In this document: one piece after another, positions 26,501 to 34,422 of the stretch
Layout of the letters: every line of letters begins with the position of its first letter
How positions within the stretch are numbered: position 1 is the stretch's first letter
Assembly (NCBI GenBank): GCA_017463255.1
Contig: JAFTPP010000032.1
Coordinates: 372,001 to 436,000 of the forward strand
Direction: 5' to 3'
Length of the DNA stretch: 64,000 bases
DNA from: Lachnospiraceae bacterium
GTDB lineage: Bacteria; Bacillota; Clostridia; Lachnospirales; Lachnospiraceae
Notes under the pieces: generated by a model
What the model was told of the DNA's origin: nothing
Databases searched by the model: none
What the model saw: only the letters and a program-made list of their open reading frames with translations
Made by a program: the position numbers and the translations under genes

Positions 26501-27735
26501 TTATTTTCACCGAGGAAATGCGTAAAAATTATACAATCCTTTGTCCTCAGATGTCTCCTATCCACTTTAACATCTTAGAGCGTGCCTTTAACGCCAGCGG
26601 ATACAACTTAGTGGTAATGGATAATGATAATAAGAAGTCCGTTGATTTAGGATTAAAATATGTAAATAATGATGCCTGCTACCCTTCTTTAATCGTGGTT
26701 GGTCAGATTATGGAAGCTGTACTTTCAGGCAAATATGATACAGATAACCTTGCTGTTATTATGTCTCAGACAGGCGGCGGTTGCCGTGCAACCAACTATA
26801 TCGGATTTATCCGTCGTGCTCTTGAAATGGCAGGCTATGGACATATACCGGTTATTTCCATTAACCTTTCAGGTTTGGAAGCAAATCCGGGATTCAAGAT
26901 TTCCATTGGAGGATTTTTAAGACTTCTTTACGGTGCAGTATTCGGTGATATCCTCATGCGTTGTATTTACCGTATGCGTCCGTACGAAATTGAACCGGGA
27001 AGCGTAAATGCACTCCATGATAAATGGAACAAAATCTGCGGTGATTTTGTTGGCAGTAAAAAGCTTCCGTCCTACGGTAAATTTAAAAAATATTGCCGTC
27101 AGATGGTTGAAGAATTTGATGCCATCCCTATTGTTGAAAAACGTAAACCGCGTGTTGGTGTTGTTGGTGAAATCCTTGTAAAATTCATGCCGGCAGCTAA
27201 CAACTATTTGGTTGAGTTATTGGAATCTGAAGGTGCGGAAGCTGTTGTACCGGATTTATTGGATTTCATGCTCTACTGCTTCTACAATCAGATTTATAAA
27301 GCAGAAGAACTTGGTATGAGTAAGAAAACTGCACGTAATTCTAAGCTTGGAATTTGGGCTCTTGAAAAGGTACGTGGTGCTGCTTCCAAGGCTCTTGCAA
27401 ACAGCAAACATTTTACAGCACCTGCAAGCATCTATGATACTGCTGAAGGCGCAAAGGATATCGTTTCCTTAGGTAACCAGACCGGTGAGGGTTGGTTCTT
27501 AACAGGTGAAATGGTAGAATTAATCCACGGTGGTACATTGAACATTGTATGTACACAGCCTTTTGCCTGTCTTCCTAACCACGTTGTTGGTAAAGGTGTT
27601 ATTAAAGCCTTAAGAAAACATTATCCAAAGGCGAATATCGTTGCTATCGACTATGACCCGGGTGCGAGTGAGGTTAACCAGCTTAACCGTATTAAGCTGA
27701 TGCTCTCTACTGCAAACAAAAATTTGGAAGAATAA
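23503..27735 (+). CDS. Giant 2-hydroxyacyl-CoA dehydratase activase-type protein
   Basis: 1410 residues, the only complete plus-strand gene. Two BadF/HgdC-type ATPase domains stand in tandem: the first begins LGIDIGSTTVKIAVLD (residue 7) with the cluster-ligand Cys in NGICAGGTGSF; the second begins FLGIDAGSTTTKVALV (about 322) with NEACSSGCGSF. A Cys-rich block follows (CKGCTNNCRLT, GNRCERGLG, about 606-645), then a long DUF2229-like region resembling dehydratase subunits (ESECYPAKLAHGH; DACYPSLIVVGQ; GGGCRATNY). Such ATP-driven [4Fe-4S] proteins energise electrons for radical dehydratases; this fused form is common in Clostridia but its substrate is unknown. Confidence 0.85.
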   Translation: MQHMNHTLGIDIGSTTVKIAVLDKDNNLLFSDYERHYANIRETLQSLLQKAYDSLGDFTVHPMITGSGGLTLANHLGVPFVQEVIAVSTALQVSAPKTDVAIELGGEDAKIIYFEGGNVEQRMNGICAGGTGSFIDQMASLLQTDATGLNEYAKDYKSLYTIAARCGVFAKSDIQPLINEGATKEDLAASIFQAVVNQTISGLACGKPIRGHVAFLGGPLHFLSELKASFIRTLKLDDEHIIETGLPTHLYAAIGSAMNAKEVSFTMKEMVDKLSSDIKMEFEVERMEPLFDSNEEYEEFLERHNSNCVKTAELSTYSGNCFLGIDAGSTTTKVALVAEDGSLLYSFYSNNNGSPLKTAIRSIQEIYSLLPDTATIVRSCSTGYGEALIKAAFLLDDGEVETVAHYNAAAFFDPTVDCILDIGGQDMKCIKIKDQTVDSVQLNEACSSGCGSFIETFAKSLNYSVQDFAKVALFAKHPIDLGTRCTVFMNSKVKQAQKEGAEVSDISAGLAYSVIKNALFKVIKVSDASSLGKNIVVQGGTFYNDAVLRSFEKIAGCKAVRPDIAGIMGAFGAALIARDNYTEGYETSMLTIDQINALEFTTSMAKCKGCTNNCRLTINRFSGGRQFISGNRCERGLGKAKNENNVPNLFEYKLHRYFDYEPLTIDEAPRGTVGIPRVLNMYENYPFWYTFFTKLGYQVVLSPTSTHKTYELGIESIPSESECYPAKLAHGHIMWLIYQKVDFIFYPSLFYERNEFPDASNHYNCPIVTSYSENIKNNVEEIESGEVKFMNPFMSFRDPEVISEALIKAFPDIPAKEIKSAVNDAWKELANARLDMQKKGEEVIEYLVNSGKCGIVLAGRPYHIDPEINHGIPELINSYDFAVLTEDSISHLVKPERPLRVQDQWMYHSRLYAAANYVKLVDNLDLIQLNSFGCGLDAVTTDQVSEILTGSGKIYTCLKIDEVNNLGAARIRIRSLISAIKVREARHQERTIKSSEYKRVIFTEEMRKNYTILCPQMSPIHFNILERAFNASGYNLVVMDNDNKKSVDLGLKYVNNDACYPSLIVVGQIMEAVLSGKYDTDNLAVIMSQTGGGCRATNYIGFIRRALEMAGYGHIPVISINLSGLEANPGFKISIGGFLRLLYGAVFGDILMRCIYRMRPYEIEPGSVNALHDKWNKICGDFVGSKKLPSYGKFKKYCRQMVEEFDAIPIVEKRKPRVGVVGEILVKFMPAANNYLVELLESEGAEAVVPDLLDFMLYCFYNQIYKAEELGMSKKTARNSKLGIWALEKVRGAASKALANSKHFTAPASIYDTAEGAKDIVSLGNQTGEGWFLTGEMVELIHGGTLNIVCTQPFACLPNHVVGKGVIKALRKHYPKANIVAIDYDPGASEVNQLNRIKLMLSTANKNLEE

Positions 27736-27739
27736 AAAA

Positions 27740-27781
27740 TAAAGGATATCTGTGATGTGATGTTCACAGATATCCTTATTA
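27740..27781. terminator. Terminator after the activase gene
   Basis: Perfect 14-bp stem (27742-27755 with 27764-27777), 8-nt loop, AT-rich tails on both sides. It serves the plus-strand activase and the convergent DUF308 gene. Confidence 0.85.
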
Positions 27782-27816
27782 TTTGTTCTTTATTTGCTTT
27801 TTATTGCTCTTTTGTC

Positions 27817-28398
27817 TTACTGCTTTTCTATTGCTGTACTTTCTACTACTTCTAATTTTTTATATTCCTTTTTGTATGTACGCATAAGGAACATGGAAAC
27901 TAACATACCTATCCCCAGTACAACATAGGAAATTCCTAAGAAGATTGCTCGTGTCTTTGCTGCATCAAATTTAATAAATAATACAAGTAATCCCAACACT
28001 AGAATAACCCCTGCTGAAATCAATTCCACATACCAGCCCGGACGTTTTACACGTTGTAAATCCAAAGCCATCTGTGCTAATGTCATACCCTGGAATACAA
28101 GTACTATGCCTAATGCAATGGGGATAATGCCTGCGATTACTTCTGCTTTCATAACAACATAAAAGGCAATCAGTAACATGAACATTCCTACTGCAAGTTC
28201 CTTACGGAGCATTGCTTCATACTGTTCCAAACGGAAATAATTAATAATTCTGACAACGCCTACAACGCCTAAAACACCGCCGATAACGCCGCACATAATT
28301 TTAATGGATGGTTCCGGATTGGTAATTAAGAAAACACCTAACATAAAATACATCACCATTAAAATTAATCCCATAATGCTATTTGGTTCTTTTTTCAT
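27817..28398 (-). CDS. HdeD-type DUF308 membrane protein
   Basis: 193 residues with six hydrophobic helices arranged as repeated hairpins. GGVLGVVGVVRIINYFRL and GIIPIALGIVLVFQGM are typical DUF308/HdeD units. The family includes E. coli HdeD, implicated in acid resistance, but most members are uncharacterised. The C-terminal 20 residues are charged and cytoplasmic. It lies 49 bp downstream of metA on the same strand. Confidence 0.8.
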   Translation of the reverse strand: MKKEPNSIMGLILMVMYFMLGVFLITNPEPSIKIMCGVIGGVLGVVGVVRIINYFRLEQYEAMLRKELAVGMFMLLIAFYVVMKAEVIAGIIPIALGIVLVFQGMTLAQMALDLQRVKRPGWYVELISAGVILVLGLLVLFIKFDAAKTRAIFLGISYVVLGIGMLVSMFLMRTYKKEYKKLEVVESTAIEKQ

Positions 28399-28446
28399 TT
28401 TGTAACCCTCCTTGTCTTTTGAAAAAGATATCCCTCTCTATTATAT

Positions 28447-29352
28447 TTACCACTCATATGGAGTGTTCTGATACACGTAATAATTAAGCCAGTTAGTATA
28501 CAGATTATTACAATGTGAACGCCATTGTAATCTTGGTTTATTGGAAGCATCATCATTTGGATAATAATTCTTAGGCATCTGAATCTTCAATCCCTTATCT
28601 AAGTCACGATGGTACTCTTTATCCAATGTAATCCTGTCATATTCCGGATGTCCCATTACAAAAATCTGTTTACCTGCATTAGCATAACACAAATATACGC
28701 CAGCTTCTTCAGATTCTGCTAATACGGTAAGTTCTTCACATCCGTGTATATCTTTAGGATTTACCGTTGTATGACGGCTGTGCGGAGCCATAAAATAATC
28801 GTCAAAACCTCTGACAAGAGGAATTTTACGGTTATTCACCTTATGCTCATAAATTCCAAAAAGCTTATCCTCTAATATCTGCTTTTGAATTCCGAAATGA
28901 TAATATAATGCAGCCTGGGCACCCCAACAAATATGAATGGTAGAAGTCACATTGGTCTTTGTCCACTCCATAATCTCACAGAGTTCCTTCCAATAATCCA
29001 CTTCCTCAAACTCCATCTGTTCTACCGGAGCTCCCGTAATAATAAAGCCATCATATTTTAAATGCTCCACCGCACTAAATGGTTGATAAAACTTATTCAG
29101 ATGATTGGCAGATGTATTCTGGGACACATGACTGGTTACATTAATAAAGCTTACATCCACCTGTAACGGAGTGTTAGAAAAAGCACGTAAAAGCTGAAGC
29201 TCCGTGTCCTGCTTAATTGGCATCAGGTTTAAAATTCCCACACGCAATGGTCTGATATCCTGATGCATTGCCCTTTCTTCATCCATAACAAATATATTTT
29301 CATATTCTAATATTTCTTTTGCCGGTAAATTCTTGTTCACTCTGATTGGCAT
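28447..29352 (-). CDS. metA: Homoserine O-acetyltransferase (MetA family)
   Basis: 301 residues, full-length MetA fold. The nucleophile Cys lies in [13 protein letters not shown] (about residue 142), the catalytic His in VMGHPEYD (about 235) and Glu close after. It acylates L-homoserine in the first step of methionine synthesis. Residue 111, known to choose the acyl donor, is Glu (ITGAPVE), the acetyl-CoA type; succinyl-CoA enzymes have Gly in ITGAPLG. I therefore predict acetyl-CoA despite the usual succinyltransferase label. No SAM riboswitch or T-box is visible in the short upstream gap. Confidence 0.95.
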   Translation of the reverse strand: MPIRVNKNLPAKEILEYENIFVMDEERAMHQDIRPLRVGILNLMPIKQDTELQLLRAFSNTPLQVDVSFINVTSHVSQNTSANHLNKFYQPFSAVEHLKYDGFIITGAPVEQMEFEEVDYWKELCEIMEWTKTNVTSTIHICWGAQAALYYHFGIQKQILEDKLFGIYEHKVNNRKIPLVRGFDDYFMAPHSRHTTVNPKDIHGCEELTVLAESEEAGVYLCYANAGKQIFVMGHPEYDRITLDKEYHRDLDKGLKIQMPKNYYPNDDASNKPRLQWRSHCNNLYTNWLNYYVYQNTPYEW

Positions 29353-29444
29353 GACAAAAGACCTCTTACTTTCTAAAATAATCTCATAAACTAGTTAAAA
29401 TAATAGCACTTTTTTTTGAGATTTACAATTCTTTCACAAAACTA

Positions 29445-31397
29445 TTATAAATACTTTGCCACAAACTCTTCTTCCGTCATAATGGGAATACCAAGTTCCT
29501 TCGCCTTTTTATTTTTTGATGAGCCAGATTGAATATCATTATTAATAAGAATGCTTGTCTTTGCCGTTACACTTCCCGTAGCCTTACCGCCATGTTTTTC
29601 AATTAAGTCCTGAAGTTCTTTACGGTTATCAAACTTATAAAGACTTCCGGTAATTACAATGGTCATATCCTTTAGATTCTGGATACCTTCATCAATCACT
29701 TCTTTTTCAATCACAAGTTCTTTTAACAGATTATCGATTGCTGCCTGATTCTTAGGCTTTGCAAAATGGGCAACAATTGCCCCTGCCATCACACCGCCGA
29801 TTCCTTCAATTTCAGAAAGCTCCTCTTCACCTGCATTTCTAATGGCATCAAAATCTCCCTTAAAATACTTATTTAACAGCTTGGCATTTGCCACTCCGAT
29901 GTTTTCAATCCCAAGAGAATAAATCACGCGTGGTAATGTAGTATTCCTTGAGGCTTCAATGCTGTTAATCAGATTCTGATATGATTTTTCTCCAAAGCCT
30001 TCCATGGCACAGATTTCCTCTTTATACTGCGCTAAATGATATAAATCCGCAAATTCATGAATATAACCTTTTCCTATGAATTTCTCTAGAGTTGCTTCCG
30101 AAAGGCCGTCAATATTCATAGCATCACGGCTTACAAATAAAGTGAATGCCTTTATCTTTTTCGCATCACATTCAGGATTTGTACAATAAAGTGTCTGTAC
30201 ATCATTCATCTGTCTGATTTCCGTATTTCCACCGCAAACAGGGCAGGCAGACGGAATCTCAAGGTTATCACTGCAGGTTAAGTTTTCTGCAATCTGAGGT
30301 ATTATCATATTAGCCTTGTATACCGTTATTCTGTCTCCGATTCCAAGCTTTAAGCTTCTTACGATACTGATATTATGAACACTTGCACGGCTCACAGTCG
30401 TACCTTCTAAAGATACCGGTTCAAAAATAGCAACCGGATTTATGAGTCCCGTTCTGCTGGCACTCCATTCAATCTCTTTTAAGGTTGTTTCAGCCGTTTC
30501 ATCCGCCCATTTAAAAGCAATGGAATCACGGGGTGATTTTGCTGTTCTTCCAAGGCTTTTTCCATAGGCAATATCATCATAAGTAAGCACCAATCCATCC
30601 GAAGGGATATCATAGTCAGTTATTTTTCCTGCAAAGCCCTCAATGGCATCTAGAATAGTAGACTCCTCTACTCTTACATAATCTACGGTATCAAAGCCTT
30701 GTTCTTTTAAAAACAGAATCTCATTTTCTTTGGAATTATTCGCATCAAAGCCGTCTGCTTTTACAAGATTAAAGGCATAAAAACGCACATTTCTTTCAGC
30801 CGTAATCTTATTATTTAACTGTCTGACAGAACCGCTGCAAAGATTACGGGGATTTTTATACTTCGCTTCTACGTCATCAATTCCTGCATTAATACGTTCA
30901 AACTCAGAGTAAGTAATGACTGCTTCCCCACGTAAAATAAGGCTTTCTTTATGTTTAATTTTTAGCGGAACATTTTTAAAGGTTTTGGCATTATTGGTAA
31001 TTACTTCACCTATTTCACCATTGCCTCTGGTAAGTGCCTTTACAAGCTCTCCATTCTCATAAGTAAGCACTATGGTAAGTCCGTCAAGTTTCCAGCTTAA
31101 TATACCTTCTTCTCCGTTAAGCCAGCTTCTTAATTCCTCACGGCTCTTGGTCTTACCTAATGACAACATAGGCTGTTCATGTGCTTCCTTAGGTAGTTCA
31201 TCCACTGACTCATATCCCACATTCACCGTCGGCGAATTAGCAAGTGTCACTCCTGTTTCTTCTTCTAATGCCACAAGCTCATCATATAATTTATCGTATT
31301 CATAATTACTCATGATTTCTTCATCTTTTGCATAGTAGCTTTCGCTTGCACGATTGAGAAGCTCCACAAGTTCTAACATTCTGTCATTTGCTGCCAT
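29445..31397 (-). CDS. ligA: NAD-dependent DNA ligase
   Basis: 650 residues. Adenylation lysine K103 lies in SWKLDGLTIVL (the usual motif is KIDG), followed by TRGNGEIGEVIT, where most LigA have RGDGTTGED. The OB-fold, a C4 zinc finger (CPVCGG, CTNPEC), tandem helix-hairpin-helix motifs (GFGEKSYQNLI; EIEGIGGVMAGAI) and a C-terminal BRCT domain (MTIVITGSLYKFDNRKEL) follow in order. It seals nicks in replication and repair. The divergent adenylation motifs may mean a second ligase of the genome rather than the main one; this cannot be decided here. Confidence 0.95.
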   Translation of the reverse strand: MAANDRMLELVELLNRASESYYAKDEEIMSNYEYDKLYDELVALEEETGVTLANSPTVNVGYESVDELPKEAHEQPMLSLGKTKSREELRSWLNGEEGILSWKLDGLTIVLTYENGELVKALTRGNGEIGEVITNNAKTFKNVPLKIKHKESLILRGEAVITYSEFERINAGIDDVEAKYKNPRNLCSGSVRQLNNKITAERNVRFYAFNLVKADGFDANNSKENEILFLKEQGFDTVDYVRVEESTILDAIEGFAGKITDYDIPSDGLVLTYDDIAYGKSLGRTAKSPRDSIAFKWADETAETTLKEIEWSASRTGLINPVAIFEPVSLEGTTVSRASVHNISIVRSLKLGIGDRITVYKANMIIPQIAENLTCSDNLEIPSACPVCGGNTEIRQMNDVQTLYCTNPECDAKKIKAFTLFVSRDAMNIDGLSEATLEKFIGKGYIHEFADLYHLAQYKEEICAMEGFGEKSYQNLINSIEASRNTTLPRVIYSLGIENIGVANAKLLNKYFKGDFDAIRNAGEEELSEIEGIGGVMAGAIVAHFAKPKNQAAIDNLLKELVIEKEVIDEGIQNLKDMTIVITGSLYKFDNRKELQDLIEKHGGKATGSVTAKTSILINNDIQSGSSKNKKAKELGIPIMTEEEFVAKYL

Positions 31398-31430
31398 TAA
31401 AGATTCCTCTTACTCTCTTACTTATTCTCG

Positions 31431-31509
31431 CATTCCCGAAACTCTACATCACTGTAACTCTTCATCACTGTAAGTCTTCATTCCCGGAACTCTACATCAC
31501 TGTAACTCT
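31431..31509. repeat. Direct repeat with 48-bp period between ligA and the pseudouridine synthase gene
   Basis: A 31-bp unit beginning CATTCCCG at 31431-31461 recurs at 31479-31509 with one mismatch, with a further partial copy (TTCATCACTGTAA) between. The shared word ATCACTGTAA appears three times. It lies upstream of ligA on minus and contains no gene. Confidence 0.7.
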
Positions 31510-32209
31510 ACAGTCCTACACCAGAATACAATGCCTTTTGTTCCTCGCCTGATAATTCCCGATATTGTCCCGGTTTTAAAGTACCAATAGTTAAATCATT
31601 GATTCTGATTCTCTTCAACTGCTTTACTTCATATCCAAAAGTCTGACACATTCTGCGGATTTGACGATTCAGTCCCTGAGTCAGAATTATCTGAAAAGTA
31701 TATTTTCCGGTTTGATGTATTTCACAGGGTCTTGTTGTGGTATCAAGCTCCTTTAAGTATACCCCTTGTCCCATTTTTTTAATGAACTCTTCCGTAATCT
31801 CTTTTTGAACCTTGACCACATACTCTTTTTCATGGCGGTTCGCACCGCGCATAAGCTTATCAATTAATTCACCGTCATTGGTTAATAAAAGCAAACCTTC
31901 CGAATCCTTATCCAGTCTCCCTGCATAAGTCACTCTTACCGGAAGTTTCACACTGTCCGTAACCGTTACCTTTGCATGCTTATCCTTCTCGGTACAGGTA
32001 ACCCCAACAGGCTTATAATAGATATATACTTTTTTCTCATTCTTGCTACCTAATTCTTTTCCGTTAACTGTAACAGAATCTGTTTCGGTAACCTGTGTTC
32101 CAAGAGTCGCTGCCATTCCATTAACAAAAACACGCCCTTCTTCAATCAGACGATCTGCCTCTCTTCTGGAACACATACCACATTCAGCCATATATTTATT
32201 AAGTCTCAT
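31508..32209 (-). CDS. RsuA/RluB/RluF-family rRNA pseudouridine synthase
   Basis: 233 residues. It opens with an S4 RNA-binding domain (MRLNKYMAECGMCSRREADR), followed by the catalytic domain with the essential Asp in YAGRLDKDSEGLLLLTNDG (about residue 98) and the closing QGLNRQIRRMCQTFGYEV block. It converts a uridine in ribosomal RNA to pseudouridine. The GLNRQIRRM form and C-terminal INDLTIG lean toward RluF-like enzymes, but the subgroup is uncertain. The gene is monocistronic or leads ligA. Confidence 0.92.
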   Translation of the reverse strand: MRLNKYMAECGMCSRREADRLIEEGRVFVNGMAATLGTQVTETDSVTVNGKELGSKNEKKVYIYYKPVGVTCTEKDKHAKVTVTDSVKLPVRVTYAGRLDKDSEGLLLLTNDGELIDKLMRGANRHEKEYVVKVQKEITEEFIKKMGQGVYLKELDTTTRPCEIHQTGKYTFQIILTQGLNRQIRRMCQTFGYEVKQLKRIRINDLTIGTLKPGQYRELSGEEQKALYSGVGL

Positions 32210-32303
32210 AATTGACTCCTTGTATTTCCAACATGTCCTAATTATACCATAACAGTTCTTAATTCACACAAAAAAATCAAATAAATATTCTCAAATTCCG
32301 GAA

Positions 32304-32468
32304 GGGTCTCAAATGCTTTATTTTTCTGTCAGACCCCCATAATTTAATTTTTCGGGGTCTCATGCCATGATGTATGTACACAGACCCCAAAAGCTACAGA
32401 TATTACATGAAAAATGAAGATTTTTCGCAAAAACGGGGTCTGAGAGAAATTTTACTTCTCTCAGACCC
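32304..32468 (+). repeat. Triplet of 33-bp GGGTCT-N21-AGACCC modules (locus Z)
   Basis: Modules at 32304-32336, 32355-32387 and 32436-32468, each exactly 33 bp: GGGTCT, 21 nt, AGACCC. Gaps are 18 and 48 nt. Inner sequences are unrelated, except that the third is itself fully self-complementary. The same architecture with GGGTAT/ATACCC ends occurs at 37948-38103 (minus orientation) and 61057-61213. Confidence 0.75.
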
Positions 32469-32470
32469 CC
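32430..32470 (-). terminator. Terminator of the ABC transporter operon
   Basis: Minus strand: 14-bp perfect stem (32435-32448 with 32456-32469), 7-nt loop, then G and TTTTTG. It is about 145 nt past the stop at 32614 and coincides with the third module of the triplet. Confidence 0.75.
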
Positions 32471-32487
32471 GCATCACCCTATTTCAA

Positions 32488-32592
32488 CTTTATCGCATAT
32501 CCTTCATCGCAAATCACCCATCACATTTCGCCTATCACATTTCCCTATCGCAGAGCCCCTATCGCAGATCCCCTATCACTTATTCTTTCGCA
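32488..32592. repeat. Degenerate 14-nt tandem repeat
   Basis: Seven to eight units with the core (T/C)ATC(G/A)C(A). Core starts lie at 32492, 32506, 32520, 32534, 32547, 32561, 32575 and a weak last copy at 32587, i.e. a 13-14 nt period. Typical units are CCCTATCGCAGATC and CCTATCACATTT. No coding frame explains it. Confidence 0.7.
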
Positions 32593-32613
32593 ATATTAAA
32601 AAATGATTTTTCT

Positions 32614-34422
32614 CTACCTGTAATATTGGGCCTGGGCTGCAAACATTTCGGCATAGATACCATTTTCAAGTCTTACAAGCTCATCATGGGTGCCGTATTC
32701 TTTAATCGTGCCTTCCGAGAATACCGCAATTCTGTCACAGAATTTACAGCTTGATAATCTGTGGGATATATAGATTGCAGTCTTACCGCCTACTAAGTCG
32801 TTAAACTGTCTATATATTTCATACTCTGCTACAGGGTCAAGGGCTGCAGTTGGTTCGTCTAAGATTACTACAGGAGAATTCTTATACAATGCTCTTGCAA
32901 TGGCAAGCTTTTGCTGTTCTCCTCCCGAAGGAACAATTCCATCTTCTTCAAACTGCTTAAACAGCATAGTGTCCATTCCCTGACTAAGTGTTGACAACTT
33001 TTCCGATAATCCTACCTTGGATAAATAAGGTTCAACCTCTTTATTCTCTATCTTTTCATCCATGGTAATATTCTCTTTGATTGAAAAAGCAAATAACTTA
33101 AAATCCTGGAATACCGGAGCAAACAAATTCATATACTCCTCGTAATCATATTCCTTAATATTCACTCCATCTAAGAGAATCTCTCCTTCTGTCGGGTCAT
33201 AAAGACGTGAAAGGAGCTTAATAAAGGTTGTTTTTCCCGCACCATTCAAACCTACCACAGATAAATGCTCTCCCGGTGTTAATGTCACATTTACATGATT
33301 TAAAACCATAACATCTGTATTAGGATAGGTAAAAGATACATTTTTAAATTCAATGATATGTTCTTTTTCTTCCACCGGCTTATTACCTTTTACAATAGCT
33401 GCCGGATAATTCATAAATTTCACATATTCGTGGGCATAGTTTGATTTCTTAACAATCTCCTGGACGCCCCACACAATAGCCTCCAAGGAGCTTTGGAAGG
33501 TAGAAGACGCAGAACGCATCTGGGTAAAAATACCGATACTGATATATCCAAAAATAGCCAGATACCCAAGATACAGATACATTAAGGTAAAGCGGGCAAC
33601 ATCAATTATAACCGCAACCAAAGCCCATTTCAGATTATCATCAGCATTTTTCTTCCAGTTGGCATTCATCTCATCTGTATAACGCCCCCACTTAGTAACC
33701 ATCATGTCCTTGGCATCATAAAGACGGATTTCCTTACCATACTGAAAATCTGTAAGATTCCAACATAAATATCCCCAGACACGATTCAGCTTTGATAATC
33801 TTGCGTATGCTTCAACCTCTAACTGATTCATCTTATGTCTGATAAGCACGTTAAATACAAGCAACACAAGAATCAAGGCAAACAGTAACGGTGCATATAT
33901 GGCAATCAATACCATAACACCAACCAGCTTAATAATATTAGAAATCATATTAAATAACTGGGTGGTAATTCCGTGAACACCGCCCGAATACCACGACATA
34001 CCTGTCCTTGCCGCTTCGATTTGATCAAGTGCTTCTTTATCCTCGGTAAGCTGAAAATCAAGCTCCATAACACGCAAGCTGATTTGTTCCGTAAAATAAT
34101 TCTGCATCTTTTGATCGTATTTCTCCATGATACACCCAAGAACCGAACCAATTAAAGATAACAGTGTACTTCCTACAGCAATGATTGCCACGTAGGTGAG
34201 CAAGTATTTTACATTGCGACCTCCCAATAATTCATCAATAAGCAATGGAGAAATCATAATTAATACAAAAGGCTGGATTGCATCAATCAAAAGCCTTATG
34301 AAACCACAGAAAAAATAACCTTTAAATTGTTTCCATGCAGGGGGATATAAATATTGCATGGTCGTCTTTACTACATCCCATGACTTCACTTTTTCAGATT
34401 TGTTTTTATTAGTCTTCTTCAT
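32614..34422 (-). CDS. ABC exporter half-transporter, second subunit
   Basis: About 602 residues from the ATG at 34422 (GGAGGGGG upstream; the frame extends further but without a site). Six transmembrane helices, then an ATPase domain with Walker A GLNGAGKTT, signature SGGEQQKLAIARAL (directly preceded by the VP of DGIVPSGGE), Walker B VVILDEPTAALD and switch His SHRLSS. It overlaps the preceding subunit gene by 14 bp, so the two should form a heterodimeric exporter. Substrate unknown; peptide or drug efflux is usual. It is controlled with the upstream XRE regulator. Confidence 0.9.
   Translation of the reverse strand: MKKTNKNKSEKVKSWDVVKTTMQYLYPPAWKQFKGYFFCGFIRLLIDAIQPFVLIMISPLLIDELLGGRNVKYLLTYVAIIAVGSTLLSLIGSVLGCIMEKYDQKMQNYFTEQISLRVMELDFQLTEDKEALDQIEAARTGMSWYSGGVHGITTQLFNMISNIIKLVGVMVLIAIYAPLLFALILVLLVFNVLIRHKMNQLEVEAYARLSKLNRVWGYLCWNLTDFQYGKEIRLYDAKDMMVTKWGRYTDEMNANWKKNADDNLKWALVAVIIDVARFTLMYLYLGYLAIFGYISIGIFTQMRSASSTFQSSLEAIVWGVQEIVKKSNYAHEYVKFMNYPAAIVKGNKPVEEKEHIIEFKNVSFTYPNTDVMVLNHVNVTLTPGEHLSVVGLNGAGKTTFIKLLSRLYDPTEGEILLDGVNIKEYDYEEYMNLFAPVFQDFKLFAFSIKENITMDEKIENKEVEPYLSKVGLSEKLSTLSQGMDTMLFKQFEEDGIVPSGGEQQKLAIARALYKNSPVVILDEPTAALDPVAEYEIYRQFNDLVGGKTAIYISHRLSSCKFCDRIAVFSEGTIKEYGTHDELVRLENGIYAEMFAAQAQYYR

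Larger units (their letters stand above)
32210..32613. other. 404-bp intergenic region with layered repeats
   Basis: No gene is evident. The left part is A/T-rich upstream sequence of the pseudouridine synthase gene. 32304-32468 holds three GGGTCT-N21-AGACCC modules. 32488-32592 holds a degenerate 14-nt tandem repeat that runs almost to the end of the ABC operon. The third module doubles as an intrinsic terminator for that operon. Confidence 0.7.

Noticed and set aside
32488-32592. The 14-nt tandem repeats as CRISPR or a coding repeat
   Set aside because: Units are too short and degenerate, there are no spacers, and no open frame spans the array.
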